Origin: Micavibrio_A sp041655955
GTDB taxonomy: Bacteria > Pseudomonadota > Alphaproteobacteria > Micavibrionales > Micavibrionaceae
Direction of reading: 5' to 3'
NCBI GenBank assembly: GCA_041655955.1
Contig: JBBAEN010000001.1
Coordinates: 992,001-1,056,000 of the forward strand
Length of the DNA: 64,000 nucleotides
Below, in pieces: positions 8,304 through 17,105 of the stretch; within the stretch, counting starts at the first letter, position 1; each line of letters starts with the position of its first letter. The notes under the pieces were generated by a model. That model saw only the letters and a program-made list of their open reading frames with translations. It was not told the DNA's origin and searched no databases. Made by a program: the position numbers and the translations under genes.

Positions 8304-9302
8304 TTATCCCGTACGTTTCGCCCGCTTTTCATGCCGCCCGCAATACCATTGATAGGTCGCGGCGATCCCTTTATCTAAACGGATAGAGGGCGCCCAGCCA
8401 AGGCTTCTCATCCTTGATGAATCTATCATCCGCCGCGGCGCACCGTCGGGCATGGAAGGATCATAGACTATATCCCCGTAAAACCTGGTAACTTCTTTCA
8501 TGACGAGCGCAAGCTGCGCTATCGTCGTTTCCTCTCCGCTGCCAATATTGACGGGCGGCGCGCCATCATAATATTCCAGCAAATGCAGCAAAGCGGCGGC
8601 GAGATCGTCCACATGCAAGAATTCGCGCGACGCGGCGCCGCTTCCCCATAAGGAAACCGCTTCCGCCCCGTTTTCCTTCGCCGCATGGAACTTCATCATC
8701 AATGACGGGATGACGTGCCCGTTATATGCGTCAAACCGGTCATAAGGGCCATAAAGATTGCAAGGCATGGCGGATATATAAGACGAGCCGAACTGGCGGC
8801 GGTAAAATTCGCACATTTTAAGCCCTGCGATTTTCGCGATGGCATAGGCTTCGTTGCTCTCCTCCAGCGCTCCGGTTAAAAGCGCGCTTTCAGCAACCGG
8901 CATGGCCGCTTCTTTGGGATAGATGCAGGTAGAACCCAGAAATAAAAGCCTTTCAACACCCGCCCTGTGCGCCCCTTCAATGACGTTATGGGCAATAGCA
9001 AGATTGTCGCGGATGAAATCCGCGGGGCGGGTCTTGTTGGCGAGAACGCCGCCAACCTTCGCAGCCGCCAGAATAACGGCATCCGGCCTTGCTTTTTCAA
9101 GCCACGCATAGGTTTTTTGCTGATTGGTCAAATCAAGGATACTATGCGGCGCAGACAAAAGCCGGACATTCCTGAAACGCAGCGCCCGGAGAAGCGCCCG
9201 CCCGACAAGCCCTGTTTCGCCCGCGATCCAGATCTTTTTTCCTTCTAAAGAAAAAATCCTGCCGTTTATCTCTTTATAATAGTCCAAAGATGATGGTGGC
9301 AT
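8304..9302 (-). CDS. fcl: GDP-L-fucose synthase-like NAD-dependent epimerase/reductase
   Basis: 332 residues of the extended short-chain dehydrogenase fold. Seen: Rossmann motif KIWIAGETGLVGRA near residue 23, AAAKVGGVLANK near 74, the active-site serine in FLGSTCIYPKEA near 121, the catalytic pair YAIAKIAG (Tyr-x3-Lys) near 152, then PCNLYGPYDRFD and the C-terminal NIGSGEETTI. These match Fcl/WcaG, which converts GDP-4-keto-6-deoxymannose to GDP-L-fucose with NADPH. About 20 extra residues precede the usual start. No GDP-mannose dehydratase gene (gmd) is in the window, so the product could also be a related 6-deoxyhexose. The ATG at 9302 is the only strong start. It is convergent with the methyltransferase gene. 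Confidence 0.85.
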   Translation of the reverse strand: MPPSSLDYYKEINGRIFSLEGKKIWIAGETGLVGRALLRALRFRNVRLLSAPHSILDLTNQQKTYAWLEKARPDAVILAAAKVGGVLANKTRPADFIRDNLAIAHNVIEGAHRAGVERLLFLGSTCIYPKEAAMPVAESALLTGALEESNEAYAIAKIAGLKMCEFYRRQFGSSYISAMPCNLYGPYDRFDAYNGHVIPSLMMKFHAAKENGAEAVSLWGSGAASREFLHVDDLAAALLHLLEYYDGAPPVNIGSGEETTIAQLALVMKEVTRFYGDIVYDPSMPDGAPRRMIDSSRMRSLGWAPSIRLDKGIAATYQWYCGRHEKRAKRTG

Positions 9303-9372
9303 GAATCCCCCGCCTCTCTCCCATGCACCAGTATGGCATAGAAGAGGGCGCGGTCAATTCGGTTAAATTATA

Positions 9373-9576
9373 TCAAAAAGCGCCGGGAATAAGAGGCGTT
9401 ACCTGAGGCTGCGGCGCTTGCGGTTCAGGCGCGGGCGCTTGCTCGCTGACGCTGACCTCCGTTATAGGCGCGCCGGACCTTTCAAGCAATTCCGGAAGGG
9501 CTGCGACCTGCTCCCCCGCGCCGCCAAGATCCTTGAAACCCCCGAGAACCGCAAGAGGCGTGTTGACCGGCATCAT
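9373..9576 (-). CDS. Small Pro/Ala/Gln-rich protein, unrecognised
   Basis: 67 residues ending in a low-complexity tail (PAPEPQAPQPQVTPLIPGAF) after a short ordered part. Its ATG overlaps the stop of the gene at 9573-9881 by 4 nt, so the two are translated together. No signal peptide, membrane segment or known motif is visible. Its reality rests mainly on the tight overlap with a plausible upstream gene; the function is unknown. Confidence 0.5.
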   Translation of the reverse strand: MMPVNTPLAVLGGFKDLGGAGEQVAALPELLERSGAPITEVSVSEQAPAPEPQAPQPQVTPLIPGAF

Positions 9577-9881
9577 GCCGCACCCCGCATCGTTTCGACG
9601 TAAAGAAGATTGGTCAGCTCACCCGGAAAGACCCCGCCTTCGGAACATTCCACTGCGCCGATCGTCGAAAGCTTTGCAAGCTCGTTGAAAACATCCTTGT
9701 TGGAAAAGGCAAAACGGGCGATTTCTTCCTGCCCTGCCCTGAAGACAATCTCGTTCGGCGTGGCCCGCAATGTATAGACGGAAGAATTGATCGGCAGCTC
9801 ACCGGTCAGGACGACAACCAGCATGCCCGATGCCCCAAGCAGAAAACGGAAACCCGTAACTTTTGCGTCCTTTTTATTCAT
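9573..9881 (-). CDS. Small membrane-anchored protein, unrecognised
   Basis: About 102 residues from the ATG at 9881 (AGAAGG 9 nt upstream); a longer in-frame start at 9923 adds 14 residues without a better ribosome site. After a basic N-terminus (MNKKDAKVTGFR) there is one hydrophobic segment (FLLGASGMLVVVLTGEL, about 11-27), then a soluble domain rich in beta-prone residues (VYTLRATPNEIVFRAGQEE). This suggests an inner-membrane anchor with a periplasmic domain. It forms a two-gene unit with 9373-9576. Family unknown. Confidence 0.55.
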   Translation of the reverse strand: MNKKDAKVTGFRFLLGASGMLVVVLTGELPINSSVYTLRATPNEIVFRAGQEEIARFAFSNKDVFNELAKLSTIGAVECSEGGVFPGELTNLLYVETMRGAA

Positions 9882-10098
9882 CTCCGACGGCCCTTCTGAT
9901 GGCCCTGTTTGTCCATCTAGCACTTTATACGCGCCTTATTAATATTTTATGAAAAAATTAGGGCGAAAAGCAAATTCAGCCGGCTCAATCAGGTGGAAAA
10001 GCCCTGAATTCAGCGCAAGCCCCCCTTGCGCCTCCTCCCCGCCGTCCATAGGCTAGCCTCCTGTTTCCCTTGTATCCTGCTATGTATGCTTGTTTTGA

Positions 10099-10704
10099 AT
10101 GAGGCATGTTGAACACGTTATAGCGATGGAAATCCATAACCCTAAAATTCTATACAGGTACGGGGAACAGGCCGGAAAACCGGCAGGGAAGAGCGCACCC
10201 TTGCGCCATTTTTCCGCGCCTCAGGCCGCTTCATCCGCACTGGCGCCGCTCCCCGCCGCCGCGCCATCACCGGCACAATCCGTAACAAGAACAATAGCCG
10301 CCGCAGCCGCACAGAATCAGGGGACAAGGCTGGTCAGGGAAAGTTACGAAGATACCCCGCAAGGCGGCTATCGCCGCACGCAAATCTATGAAAAACCTGA
10401 TGGCCGCCAGTTCGGTAAATTCGAGGAAGTTTCCTTTACCGAAAACGGCATGACAAAAACTATTATCAGGCAAAATCCGTCGGGAAGCTTTGCGCGTTAT
10501 GAAGACATCCTTGAGCGGCAGAAAAGCGGCTCTTTTCAAAGGACACAGCGTTTTACCGATGAATCCGGCGATGTTGCGCAAAATATTTCAGAAAACTACA
10601 CCCCGGCAGACCCGTTCCTTTTAAGCTTTGGCACCGTCCGCGCCCACTCCCCCGCCCTTGCCCAGCATGGTTTTCGCGGAACGCAGCTTGATCTTATGGC
10701 GTAG
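10099..10704 (+). CDS. Hypothetical protein with Tyr/Arg/Phe-rich strand repeats
   Basis: 201 residues. An Ala/Pro-rich N-terminal third (about 30-75) precedes a C-terminal part made of similar short units: GGYRRTQIYEKPDGRQF, GKFEEVSFTENG, GSFARYEDILERQKSG and GSFQRTQRFTDESGD. These look like repeated beta-hairpins. No signal peptide is evident. The start may be ATG 10099 or ATG 10126. It stands alone between two minus-strand small genes and bdhA. I do not recognise it, and repeat-like structure is the only positive clue. Confidence 0.55.
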   Translation: MRHVEHVIAMEIHNPKILYRYGEQAGKPAGKSAPLRHFSAPQAASSALAPLPAAAPSPAQSVTRTIAAAAAQNQGTRLVRESYEDTPQGGYRRTQIYEKPDGRQFGKFEEVSFTENGMTKTIIRQNPSGSFARYEDILERQKSGSFQRTQRFTDESGDVAQNISENYTPADPFLLSFGTVRAHSPALAQHGFRGTQLDLMA

Positions 10705-10764
10705 GAAGCCCATATTTTAAAGCTCAGGATCTGCAAACCTTCTTATACGCGAAAAGGATTTTTC

Positions 10765-11547
10765 ATGCTGAAAGGTAAAACGGCAATCGTCACGGGTTCC
10801 ACGAGCGGTATCGGCCAGGGCATGGCGCGGGCGCTGGCAAAGGCCGGATGCAATGTGATGCTCAACGGGCTGGGCGATGCCGGGGAAATTGAAAAAACGC
10901 GGCAAACGATGGAAGAGGAAACCGGAAGCCGCATAGCCTATAACGGCGCGGACATGACAAAGCCGGATCAAATCGAGGCGCTTATCCGCGAAACAAAAGA
11001 AAAATTCGGCTCTGTCGATATTATCGTCAATAATGCGGGCGTCCAGCATGTCGCACCGATTGATGAATTCCCGCCTGAAAAATGGGATCTCATCATTGCG
11101 ATCAACCTGACATCCGCCTTTCACATGACGCGGCTTGCGATCCCCCACATGAAAGAAGCCGGATGGGGACGCGTCATCAATCTTGCCTCCGCCCACGCCC
11201 TTGTCGCATCGCCGTATAAAAGCGCCTATGTCGCGGCCAAGCACGGCATTGCCGGCATGACGAAAAGCGCCGCGCTCGAAGTCGCGCAAAAGAATATTAC
11301 GGTCAATGCCATCTGCCCCGGCTATGTCAAGACGCCGCTGGTCGAAAACCAGATCGCCGATACCGCCAAAGCGCGGGGCATCAGCGAAGAACAGGTCATC
11401 AATGACGTTATCCTCGGCGCGCAGCCTTCAAAGAGATTCACCACCGTCGAGCAAATCGGCGATTTATGCGTCTTTTTATGCAGCGATGCAGCGCAGAATA
11501 TCACCGGCACGACGATCCCGGTCGATGGCGGCTGGGTCGCGCAATAA
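10765..11547 (+). CDS. bdhA: 3-hydroxybutyrate dehydrogenase
   Basis: 260-residue classical short-chain dehydrogenase. Seen: TGSTSGIGQGMA near residue 10, NNAGVQHVAPIDEFP near 90, the catalytic Ser-Tyr-Lys set (NLASAHALVASPYKSAYVAAKHG near 138-160), PGYVKTPLVENQI near 186 and the C-terminal GTTIPVDGGWVAQ. The HVAPI and PLVENQI motifs are characteristic of D-3-hydroxybutyrate dehydrogenases, which interconvert hydroxybutyrate and acetoacetate during use of poly-hydroxybutyrate. Its TAA overlaps the ATG of the patatin gene (TAATG), so the two form one operon, a pairing I know from alphaproteobacteria. Confidence 0.93.
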   Translation: MLKGKTAIVTGSTSGIGQGMARALAKAGCNVMLNGLGDAGEIEKTRQTMEEETGSRIAYNGADMTKPDQIEALIRETKEKFGSVDIIVNNAGVQHVAPIDEFPPEKWDLIIAINLTSAFHMTRLAIPHMKEAGWGRVINLASAHALVASPYKSAYVAAKHGIAGMTKSAALEVAQKNITVNAICPGYVKTPLVENQIADTAKARGISEEQVINDVILGAQPSKRFTTVEQIGDLCVFLCSDAAQNITGTTIPVDGGWVAQ

Positions 11548-12695
11548 TGGCGCAAAAAAAGAGCATACCCAAAACGCCCCGAAAGGCTCCCGCACAAGAA
11601 CCGGCCCGCAAGAAAGTCAATCTTGCATTACAGGGCGGCGGCGCGCACGGCGCCCTTGCATGGGGCATCCTTGATTATCTTCTGGAAGACGGAAGGCTTG
11701 ACGTCGAAGGCATGACGGCGACCAGCGCAGGCACGATGAACGCCCTCGCCTTCACCCACGGCATGGTCGAAGGCGGCAAGGACGGCGCGCGCAAAAAACT
11801 GGAAGAATTCTGGTGGGAAACTTCGAGGGTGGGCGCGATTTTCTCCCCCGTCCGCGGCAATCCGTTCGAGCGGATGATGGGCATCGGCAACGGGGAAAAC
11901 CCTTTTTCCTATTTCCTGTTCGATATGATGACGCGGATGTTTTCGCCGTACCAGTTCAACCCGCTCGACATCAACCCCCTGCGCGATGTTTTGCAAAAAA
12001 CGATTGATTTTGACGCGGTTCATGCCTGCTCCACGCTCAAGCTTTTCATCAGCGCGACCAATGTCCGCACAGGCAAGGTAAAGGTTTTCGATACACCCCG
12101 CATCAGCCTCGATGTCGCGCTTGCCTCCGCCTGCCTTCCCTTCCTTTTCAAGGCCGTCGAAATTGACGGGGAGCATTATTGGGACGGGGGTTATAGCGGC
12201 AACCCGGTTCTCTATCCGCTTTTCTACAACACGGAAAGCAGCGACATTATCCTCATCCACCTGAACCCGCTCTATAGGGAAGAGGTGCCGACCACGGCGC
12301 CGGACATTATGAACCGCCTGAATGAAGTATCCTTCAACGATTCCCTTTTGAAGGAGCTGCGGGCAATCGCTTTCGTCAAAAAACTTATCGAACATGATAT
12401 GATAAGGGATGAGTACAAGCATATGTATAAAGACCTGCTTGTCCATCCCGTCCGCGCGGACGATATGATGAAAGAATTTTCAGTCGCCAGCAAATTCGAT
12501 ACGGACTGGGACTTCCTCACCACTCTCCGCGATATTGGCCGCGCAGGGATGAAAACATGGCTGGACGGGCATTACGATAATATCGGGGCGCGCACCAGCG
12601 TTGACCTCCATGAAGAATTCCTGGCGCCGAAAGGCACGCCGCATCACTTTTTTTCGGCAGAAAGGCTCAAAGGCCGCGCCGGGGAAAAACTCTAA
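11547..12695 (+). CDS. Patatin-like phospholipase
   Basis: 382 residues starting at the ATG fused to the bdhA stop (TAATG), which I prefer over the upstream in-frame ATG at 11466 inside bdhA. Seen: oxyanion loop LQGGGAHGALAWG near residue 27, the nucleophile elbow ATSAGTMNA (G-x-S-x-G variant, serine near 60), and the catalytic aspartate in YWDGGYSGNP near 215, giving the Ser-Asp dyad of patatins. A Lys/Pro-rich N-terminus precedes the domain. Known: patatins hydrolyse lipid acyl esters. The link with bdhA suggests a role in storage-lipid or polyhydroxybutyrate turnover, which is inference from position. Confidence 0.88.
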   Translation: MAQKKSIPKTPRKAPAQEPARKKVNLALQGGGAHGALAWGILDYLLEDGRLDVEGMTATSAGTMNALAFTHGMVEGGKDGARKKLEEFWWETSRVGAIFSPVRGNPFERMMGIGNGENPFSYFLFDMMTRMFSPYQFNPLDINPLRDVLQKTIDFDAVHACSTLKLFISATNVRTGKVKVFDTPRISLDVALASACLPFLFKAVEIDGEHYWDGGYSGNPVLYPLFYNTESSDIILIHLNPLYREEVPTTAPDIMNRLNEVSFNDSLLKELRAIAFVKKLIEHDMIRDEYKHMYKDLLVHPVRADDMMKEFSVASKFDTDWDFLTTLRDIGRAGMKTWLDGHYDNIGARTSVDLHEEFLAPKGTPHHFFSAERLKGRAGEKL

Positions 12696-12713
12696 TACGC
12701 CCTTCGCCGCCGC

Positions 12714-13604
12714 TTATTCCGGGAATTCCAGCCCCAGCCCCTCTTCATAAACACGCTTGACGATCTCCAGCCCCGCTTCGGGCGTTGCCGGCGCATATTC
12801 GGTGAGGCAACATCCCGCCATCGGCATTTCGCTGCGTAAATAGCGCAAAATCTCTAAAAGCCGTTCCAGCGAAAGCCCGTCCGGCTCCGGCACATGGACA
12901 TGCGGGAAAACAGCCTCATCCATCACATCGCAATCCACATGGAGATGAAGATGCGTAACGCCGTTCTTTTTAAAATGCGCGACCACCGCTTCAAGCGGCC
13001 CGTTCCCATCCATGACCTGCCGCGCCGAAAAGCGGGGAATGGATAAAGCCTCGATCGCTTCATCCTCCTCCCTTTCCGTGTCACGCAGCCCGAAATAGGC
13101 GATTTGCGCGGGGCGCAAGGCAAGGGCGGGCTTTAAGGGAAATTCCCCGCTCCCCATCAAATGCCGCAAGACCATGCCGTGATAATTGCCCGACGGGGAC
13201 GAAGACGGCGTATGGATATCCGCATGCGCATCGACCCAGACGACGCCCAGCGCGCCGTTATAATATTTGTTCATATAGTCGATGGAAGCAAAGGACGCGC
13301 CGCAATCCCCGCCGGTCGTCAGGATGAAATCCGGCCTATGCGCACCGATAATCGCCGCCGCCTCTTTTGTCTGCGCCTCCAAAACGCGGTAGAAACGGAT
13401 CCCATGCTCCATTTCCGGTCTGGCCGGATCGATTTCCTTCAAACCCACTTCGGCAAAGCCGGGCGCTTTTTCCCACAGGCCGCGCAAAGAAGGCGTCCCC
13501 ACCGGGATATTGCTTGGGACAAAACCGGCCTGATGTTGCGGGAAGAACAGAACCATCGGGGAGGATGAATCTATTCCCTTGATATTGCTTGTTATTTTCT
13601 TCAT
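12714..13604 (-). CDS. Arginase/agmatinase-family (ureohydrolase) protein, atypical metal motif
   Basis: 296 residues from ATG 13604; an in-frame start at 13790 would run into the divergent MFS gene and add unrelated sequence. The fold signatures are DAHADIHTP (about residue 135) and HVDCDVMDEAVFPHVHVPEPDGLS (about 225), both with the manganese-binding aspartates and histidine. The usual first motif GGDHS is replaced here by GGDCGAS, so one metal-ligand histidine is a cysteine. Members of this family hydrolyse guanidino compounds (arginine, agmatine, formiminoglutamate). The altered motif makes the substrate, or even the metal centre, uncertain. It is convergent with the patatin gene and divergent from the MFS gene, with a 110-bp shared promoter region. 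Confidence 0.78.
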   Translation of the reverse strand: MKKITSNIKGIDSSSPMVLFFPQHQAGFVPSNIPVGTPSLRGLWEKAPGFAEVGLKEIDPARPEMEHGIRFYRVLEAQTKEAAAIIGAHRPDFILTTGGDCGASFASIDYMNKYYNGALGVVWVDAHADIHTPSSSPSGNYHGMVLRHLMGSGEFPLKPALALRPAQIAYFGLRDTEREEDEAIEALSIPRFSARQVMDGNGPLEAVVAHFKKNGVTHLHLHVDCDVMDEAVFPHVHVPEPDGLSLERLLEILRYLRSEMPMAGCCLTEYAPATPEAGLEIVKRVYEEGLGLEFPE

Positions 13605-13713
13605 CTTCGCCGCGCCCCCCAAATCATTTTCACTTGCATCATTATAGGGCAAAATAGCGCTTGAGATATACCTGCATTTAACGGTAGAAGGCAGGAAATC
13701 ATCCCCCGAACCG

Positions 13714-15006
13714 ATGGGCGAAATCATGCATAAAACCATTTTGTCCACCTGGCCCCTTTTCTTTGGCGTTGCGATGATCATGATCGGCAACGGCCTTCAG
13801 GGAACCTTGCTCGGTGTCCGCGCGACGATGGAAGGATTCCCGACCTATTCCACCGGTATCATCATGTCGATGTATTATGCGGGATTCATGCTTGGCTCGC
13901 ATTTCGTGCCGAAGCTTATCCAGGGTGTCGGCCATATCCGCGTCTTTACGGCGCTGGCCGCCATCGCGTCCACGACCGTGCTTTTTCACGGCATGTTTCC
14001 GGATGAGTGGGTATGGGGATTCGTGCGGGCGGCGACGGGCTTTGCCTTTGCCGGCATGTATATCGTCATTGAAAGCTGGCTGAACAACGCCGTCGACAAC
14101 AAGGGCCGCGGCAAGATGATGGCTTTTTACCTCGTCGTCCTCTATGCGTCCATGGCGATTGGCCAGTATATGCTGGGGGCCGCCGATCCGGGCACGATGG
14201 ATTTGTTCATCTGGACATCGGTCCTCATCAGCGTCGCCGTCCTGCCCATCTCCCTTTCATCGCGCCCCGCACCGACATTCAACGCGCCCGAAAAAGTTTC
14301 TCCGCATATGCTTTTTAAAACCTCTCCGCTCGGCATTTACGGGGTTTTTGCTTCCGGCATGGCCAGCGCCTGCCTTTTTGCGATAGGCCCCGTCTATGCC
14401 GCAGAGGCCGGATTCACATTGCCGCAAATCGCGAACTTTATGGCCGCCGCCATTATCGGTGCGGTCGCGCTACAATTCCCCATTGGCTGGCTCTCCGATA
14501 AATATGACCGCCGTAAAATATTGATTTGCGTTTCCATGCTGGCGGCAATCGCATGCGGACTCGCGCTGCTTGCGGCGCCCTATAATTCCTCCGCGCTCTA
14601 TCTCGCGATGTTCATGCTTGGCGGTACGGCCCTTACCATATACGGGCTTTCAACGGCCCATACGAATGACCACCTCGCCCCCGCCCAAATCGTCGCCGCA
14701 AGCGCCGGCCTTATAATGATCAACGGCATCGGCTCTATTATCGGCCCGACCGCCTCGTCGGCCCTGATGAATATTACGGGGCCGTGGATGCTCTTTGCCA
14801 TGATGGGCGCCGTCTATGGCAGCATTGCGGTATTCGGCATCTACAGGGCAATCTGCACGGCGCCGGTTCCCATGGAGCAGCAAGACCCGTTCGTCCCGCA
14901 AGCCAGCCCGTCCACGGCCCTTGTCATGCAGCAGGTCGTCGAACAGGGAATTGAAAATCTTAAATCGCTGGATAGTTTCGGCGATCCCGACATAACGCGG
15001 AACTAG
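13714..15006 (+). CDS. MFS transporter (YcaD-like)
   Basis: 430 residues with about twelve hydrophobic segments. Seen: the family loop between segments 8 and 9 (GWLSDKYDRRKIL near residue 262) and FVRAATGFAFAGMYIVIESWLNNAV near 105-130, which is typical of the YcaD/small MFS group. A hydrophilic tail of about 45 residues follows the last helix. It is an inner-membrane proton-coupled porter with unknown substrate. The start may be ATG 13714 or ATG 13726. Its TAG shares 4 bp with the stop of the minus-strand gene to the right (a CTAG palindrome), so the two genes end on each other. Confidence 0.85.
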   Translation: MGEIMHKTILSTWPLFFGVAMIMIGNGLQGTLLGVRATMEGFPTYSTGIIMSMYYAGFMLGSHFVPKLIQGVGHIRVFTALAAIASTTVLFHGMFPDEWVWGFVRAATGFAFAGMYIVIESWLNNAVDNKGRGKMMAFYLVVLYASMAIGQYMLGAADPGTMDLFIWTSVLISVAVLPISLSSRPAPTFNAPEKVSPHMLFKTSPLGIYGVFASGMASACLFAIGPVYAAEAGFTLPQIANFMAAAIIGAVALQFPIGWLSDKYDRRKILICVSMLAAIACGLALLAAPYNSSALYLAMFMLGGTALTIYGLSTAHTNDHLAPAQIVAASAGLIMINGIGSIIGPTASSALMNITGPWMLFAMMGAVYGSIAVFGIYRAICTAPVPMEQQDPFVPQASPSTALVMQQVVEQGIENLKSLDSFGDPDITRN

Positions 15007-16208
15007 TATTTTTCCAGCAGTTTGTCGATAATCGCCGCCGCCTGAACCCGTATTTCCGGCATGGCGGTGGTTTCAAACTTCTCGCCGAAAAGCGGCGGGC
15101 CTATTTTCGCGGAAACATCGAAACTGCGCCCCTCCTCGCGGCCGCGATATCCCATGCAGGAGATAACCGCATCCACGGAATAAATGCCGGACTCCGATAC
15201 GATCTTCGGCCCCGCCGCTATATGTTCGACATTGCCTTTGACGATTTCAATGCGCCCGACACTGACGAGCCCGTGCAAGACAGCCGCTATATCCGGCGCC
15301 ATGCGGTGACGGTGAACGTTCCAGATCGTAAAAAGCCGCTTCATGAATTTCTCGCGGGTGCGGCGCGTCCATTTAGCCCATAAAATATTGATATGGGGGC
15401 GCAGCGCATCGATCACAGACTGCCAGGGAATGGCTTGCGCCTGCGCCTTTTCAACATGCATCCGCAGCAGCCGCAAAACGCCGTAAGGCGAAAGCTCTTC
15501 ATAACCTTCCACGGGAAGGCCGCCATAGGGCGCGGATTCCCCATACGTACCATGCGCCGCGGGAAAAAGCCCGTGACGGGAAAAGACGCTAATCTTCCCC
15601 TTATATCCCGCGCCGAACAGGGCAAGAATCGCATCCACCGCCGACAAGCCGCTCCCTATCAGGCCGATATGCGCGCACTCTTTCAAGGTGCTATAATCAA
15701 TGCCATAGGGCTCGGCATGGTAGGAGGCAATATCCCCGTCCGTTTTAGGCTGTATTGGCTTTGCATTGCCTGTGGCCTGAACGACGAAAGGATAAAGCAT
15801 CTTGCGCTTTTCCGTCGCAATTTCGATGCCCTCCCCTTCCTTCCGGGCCGTCATGACCTCACCGTCGATAAAGCTGATGGACAATTTGCCCTTGGCTTCT
15901 TCCAGCCGCTCGCACAAATAATCACCGTAAATCTTGCGGGGTACGAAATCAGCCGGCTGATACCCTCTCTCCGCGGCCCACCGCGCAAAATCATCCGGCG
16001 CATCCGGATAAAGGCTCATATTGGCCGCGCGGACATTCAGCAAATGCCCCAAATGCGGGGTCGAATAAGCCACGCCGCGCCCATAAAGGCCGCTCCGTTC
16101 ATAAATATGCACATGCATCCCTTCCGCCCGCTCCATACGGGCAAGCTGGGCCAACAAAGCAACCGCCGATGCGCCGCAGCCAATAATAGCAAGATCGGTT
16201 TCAGCCAT
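15003..16208 (-). CDS. FAD/NAD(P)-binding protein (HI0933/NAD_binding_9 type)
   Basis: About 401 residues. Seen: an N-terminal dinucleotide fold LAIIGCGASAVALLAQLARM, then a shared YGRGVAYSTPHLGHLLNVRAAN motif near residue 42, the second nucleotide site HIGLIGSGLSAVDAILAL near 180, and ISCMGYRG near 350. This is the FAD-NAD(P)-binding domain found in hydroxyacylglutathione-linked and ornithine-monooxygenase-like proteins, and the substrate is not known. The start at 16208 gives an 8-nt ATGGCTGA overlap with the stop of the upstream DUF6356 gene, a common coupling arrangement; a start at 16226 is also possible. Cytoplasmic redox function is inferred. Confidence 0.8.
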   Translation of the reverse strand: MAETDLAIIGCGASAVALLAQLARMERAEGMHVHIYERSGLYGRGVAYSTPHLGHLLNVRAANMSLYPDAPDDFARWAAERGYQPADFVPRKIYGDYLCERLEEAKGKLSISFIDGEVMTARKEGEGIEIATEKRKMLYPFVVQATGNAKPIQPKTDGDIASYHAEPYGIDYSTLKECAHIGLIGSGLSAVDAILALFGAGYKGKISVFSRHGLFPAAHGTYGESAPYGGLPVEGYEELSPYGVLRLLRMHVEKAQAQAIPWQSVIDALRPHINILWAKWTRRTREKFMKRLFTIWNVHRHRMAPDIAAVLHGLVSVGRIEIVKGNVEHIAAGPKIVSESGIYSVDAVISCMGYRGREEGRSFDVSAKIGPPLFGEKFETTAMPEIRVQAAAIIDKLLEKY

Positions 16209-16449
16209 GCCCCTTTTGCACCTCATTCATTGCCGGAATCATTGCCGGGAAAATTCTGGGGCGCCGCCCGGCATTCACTTTAAAAACCATGCTGCTTCCC
16301 GTTTCCCTAAACCGCGCCGGACATAAACCATGGAACATAGCCGCCAGCCCCGCCCCCCTCAGGCGTAAACCGAAGCGGAAGGCGGTGAAAAGGTGCCGGA
16401 AGCAAGCCTCATACGCCGCCTCGGGATGGTTTTTGCATTGCTTTAACAT
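16201..16449 (-). CDS. DUF6356-like small protein
   Basis: 82 residues from the ATG at 16449; an in-frame start at 16482 adds 11 residues. Seen: HPEAAYEACFRHLFTAFRFG, then an amphipathic or membrane-prone GAGLAAMFHGLCPARF and TGSSMVFKV. This order (HP...Y..H...A..FG, then a small-residue helix, H..P..F and a tGS motif) is what I recall for DUF6356 proteins of alphaproteobacteria. The tail after about residue 60 is family-unlike and may be local. Its TGA lies inside the start of the FAD protein gene, so the two are translationally coupled. Function unknown. Confidence 0.65.
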   Translation of the reverse strand: MLKQCKNHPEAAYEACFRHLFTAFRFGLRLRGAGLAAMFHGLCPARFRETGSSMVFKVNAGRRPRIFPAMIPAMNEVQKGHG

Positions 16450-16728
16450 CCTTCCATTGTGCCATAGGGCATCGGGGCGCAAAAGCTTTTTTCAAAAATT
16501 CCATGGTTTTTCAATAGGTTTTACGTTTTATTCTTTTACAGACTTAATGAAGCCGCCATTGAAGAGCGTCAAAGGCCGGGGTAAATTCCGGTAAATCCCC
16601 GCAAAGACCGGCCAATCCCGCCCCGCCCCAAAGCCCTGTTTATTTTATTTGAGATATTTAGCCGGAAAGAGTTGCAATGCATCAAAGCCCCCGCTATATA
16701 ACTCCAACCGAACGGTATTCTTTCTTAA
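16450..16728. other. Intergenic stretch left of the split tRNA
   Basis: About 280 bp with no supported gene. A short inverted repeat (GGGG-taaattccggtaaat-CCCC, about 16579-16601) is the only structure I see. It probably holds the promoter for the interrupted tRNA at 16729 and for the minus-strand DUF6356 operon. Confidence 0.4.
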
Positions 16729-16768
<40 letters not shown>

Positions 16769-16913
16769 AGAGCCAGTTTAAGGCGGCGCTACGATAAGGA
16801 GTTGAATAAAAAGGTCTTTTGCACTGGGCCTAATTTGCTTAAAGTGCAGTGAGTAGCAGAGAGTAGCTCTGGATTATCTAACGGATTGTCTAACGCTCTT
16901 TGAGATTACATGA

Positions 16914-17016
<103 letters not shown>

Positions 17017-17022
17017 GAGTTA

Positions 17023-17044
17023 GCCGCCGTAAGGGCGGCTTTTT
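17023..17044 (+). terminator. Rho-independent terminator after tRNA-fMet
   Basis: GCCGCC-gtaag-GGCGGC followed by TTTTT, 19 nt after the CCA end of the tRNA. It ends the tRNA transcript before the gene at 17106. Confidence 0.85.
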
Positions 17045-17060
17045 CATGTCAAATGATGCG

Positions 17061-17079
17061 CGTTAGATAGTATCTAACG
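17061..17079. promoter_or_regulatory. Palindrome CGTTAGATA-G-TATCTAACG and related sites
   Basis: Perfect 9-bp arms around one base. The half-site TATCTAACG also occurs at 16875-16883 and 19104-19112, with GTCTAACG at 16888-16895. The sites cluster near the element's left end and in front of the integrase, so they fit integrase arm-binding or excisionase/operator sites. The role is inferred. Confidence 0.5.
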
Positions 17080-17105
17080 GATTTAGAAGGTATTAGATTG
17101 AAAGA

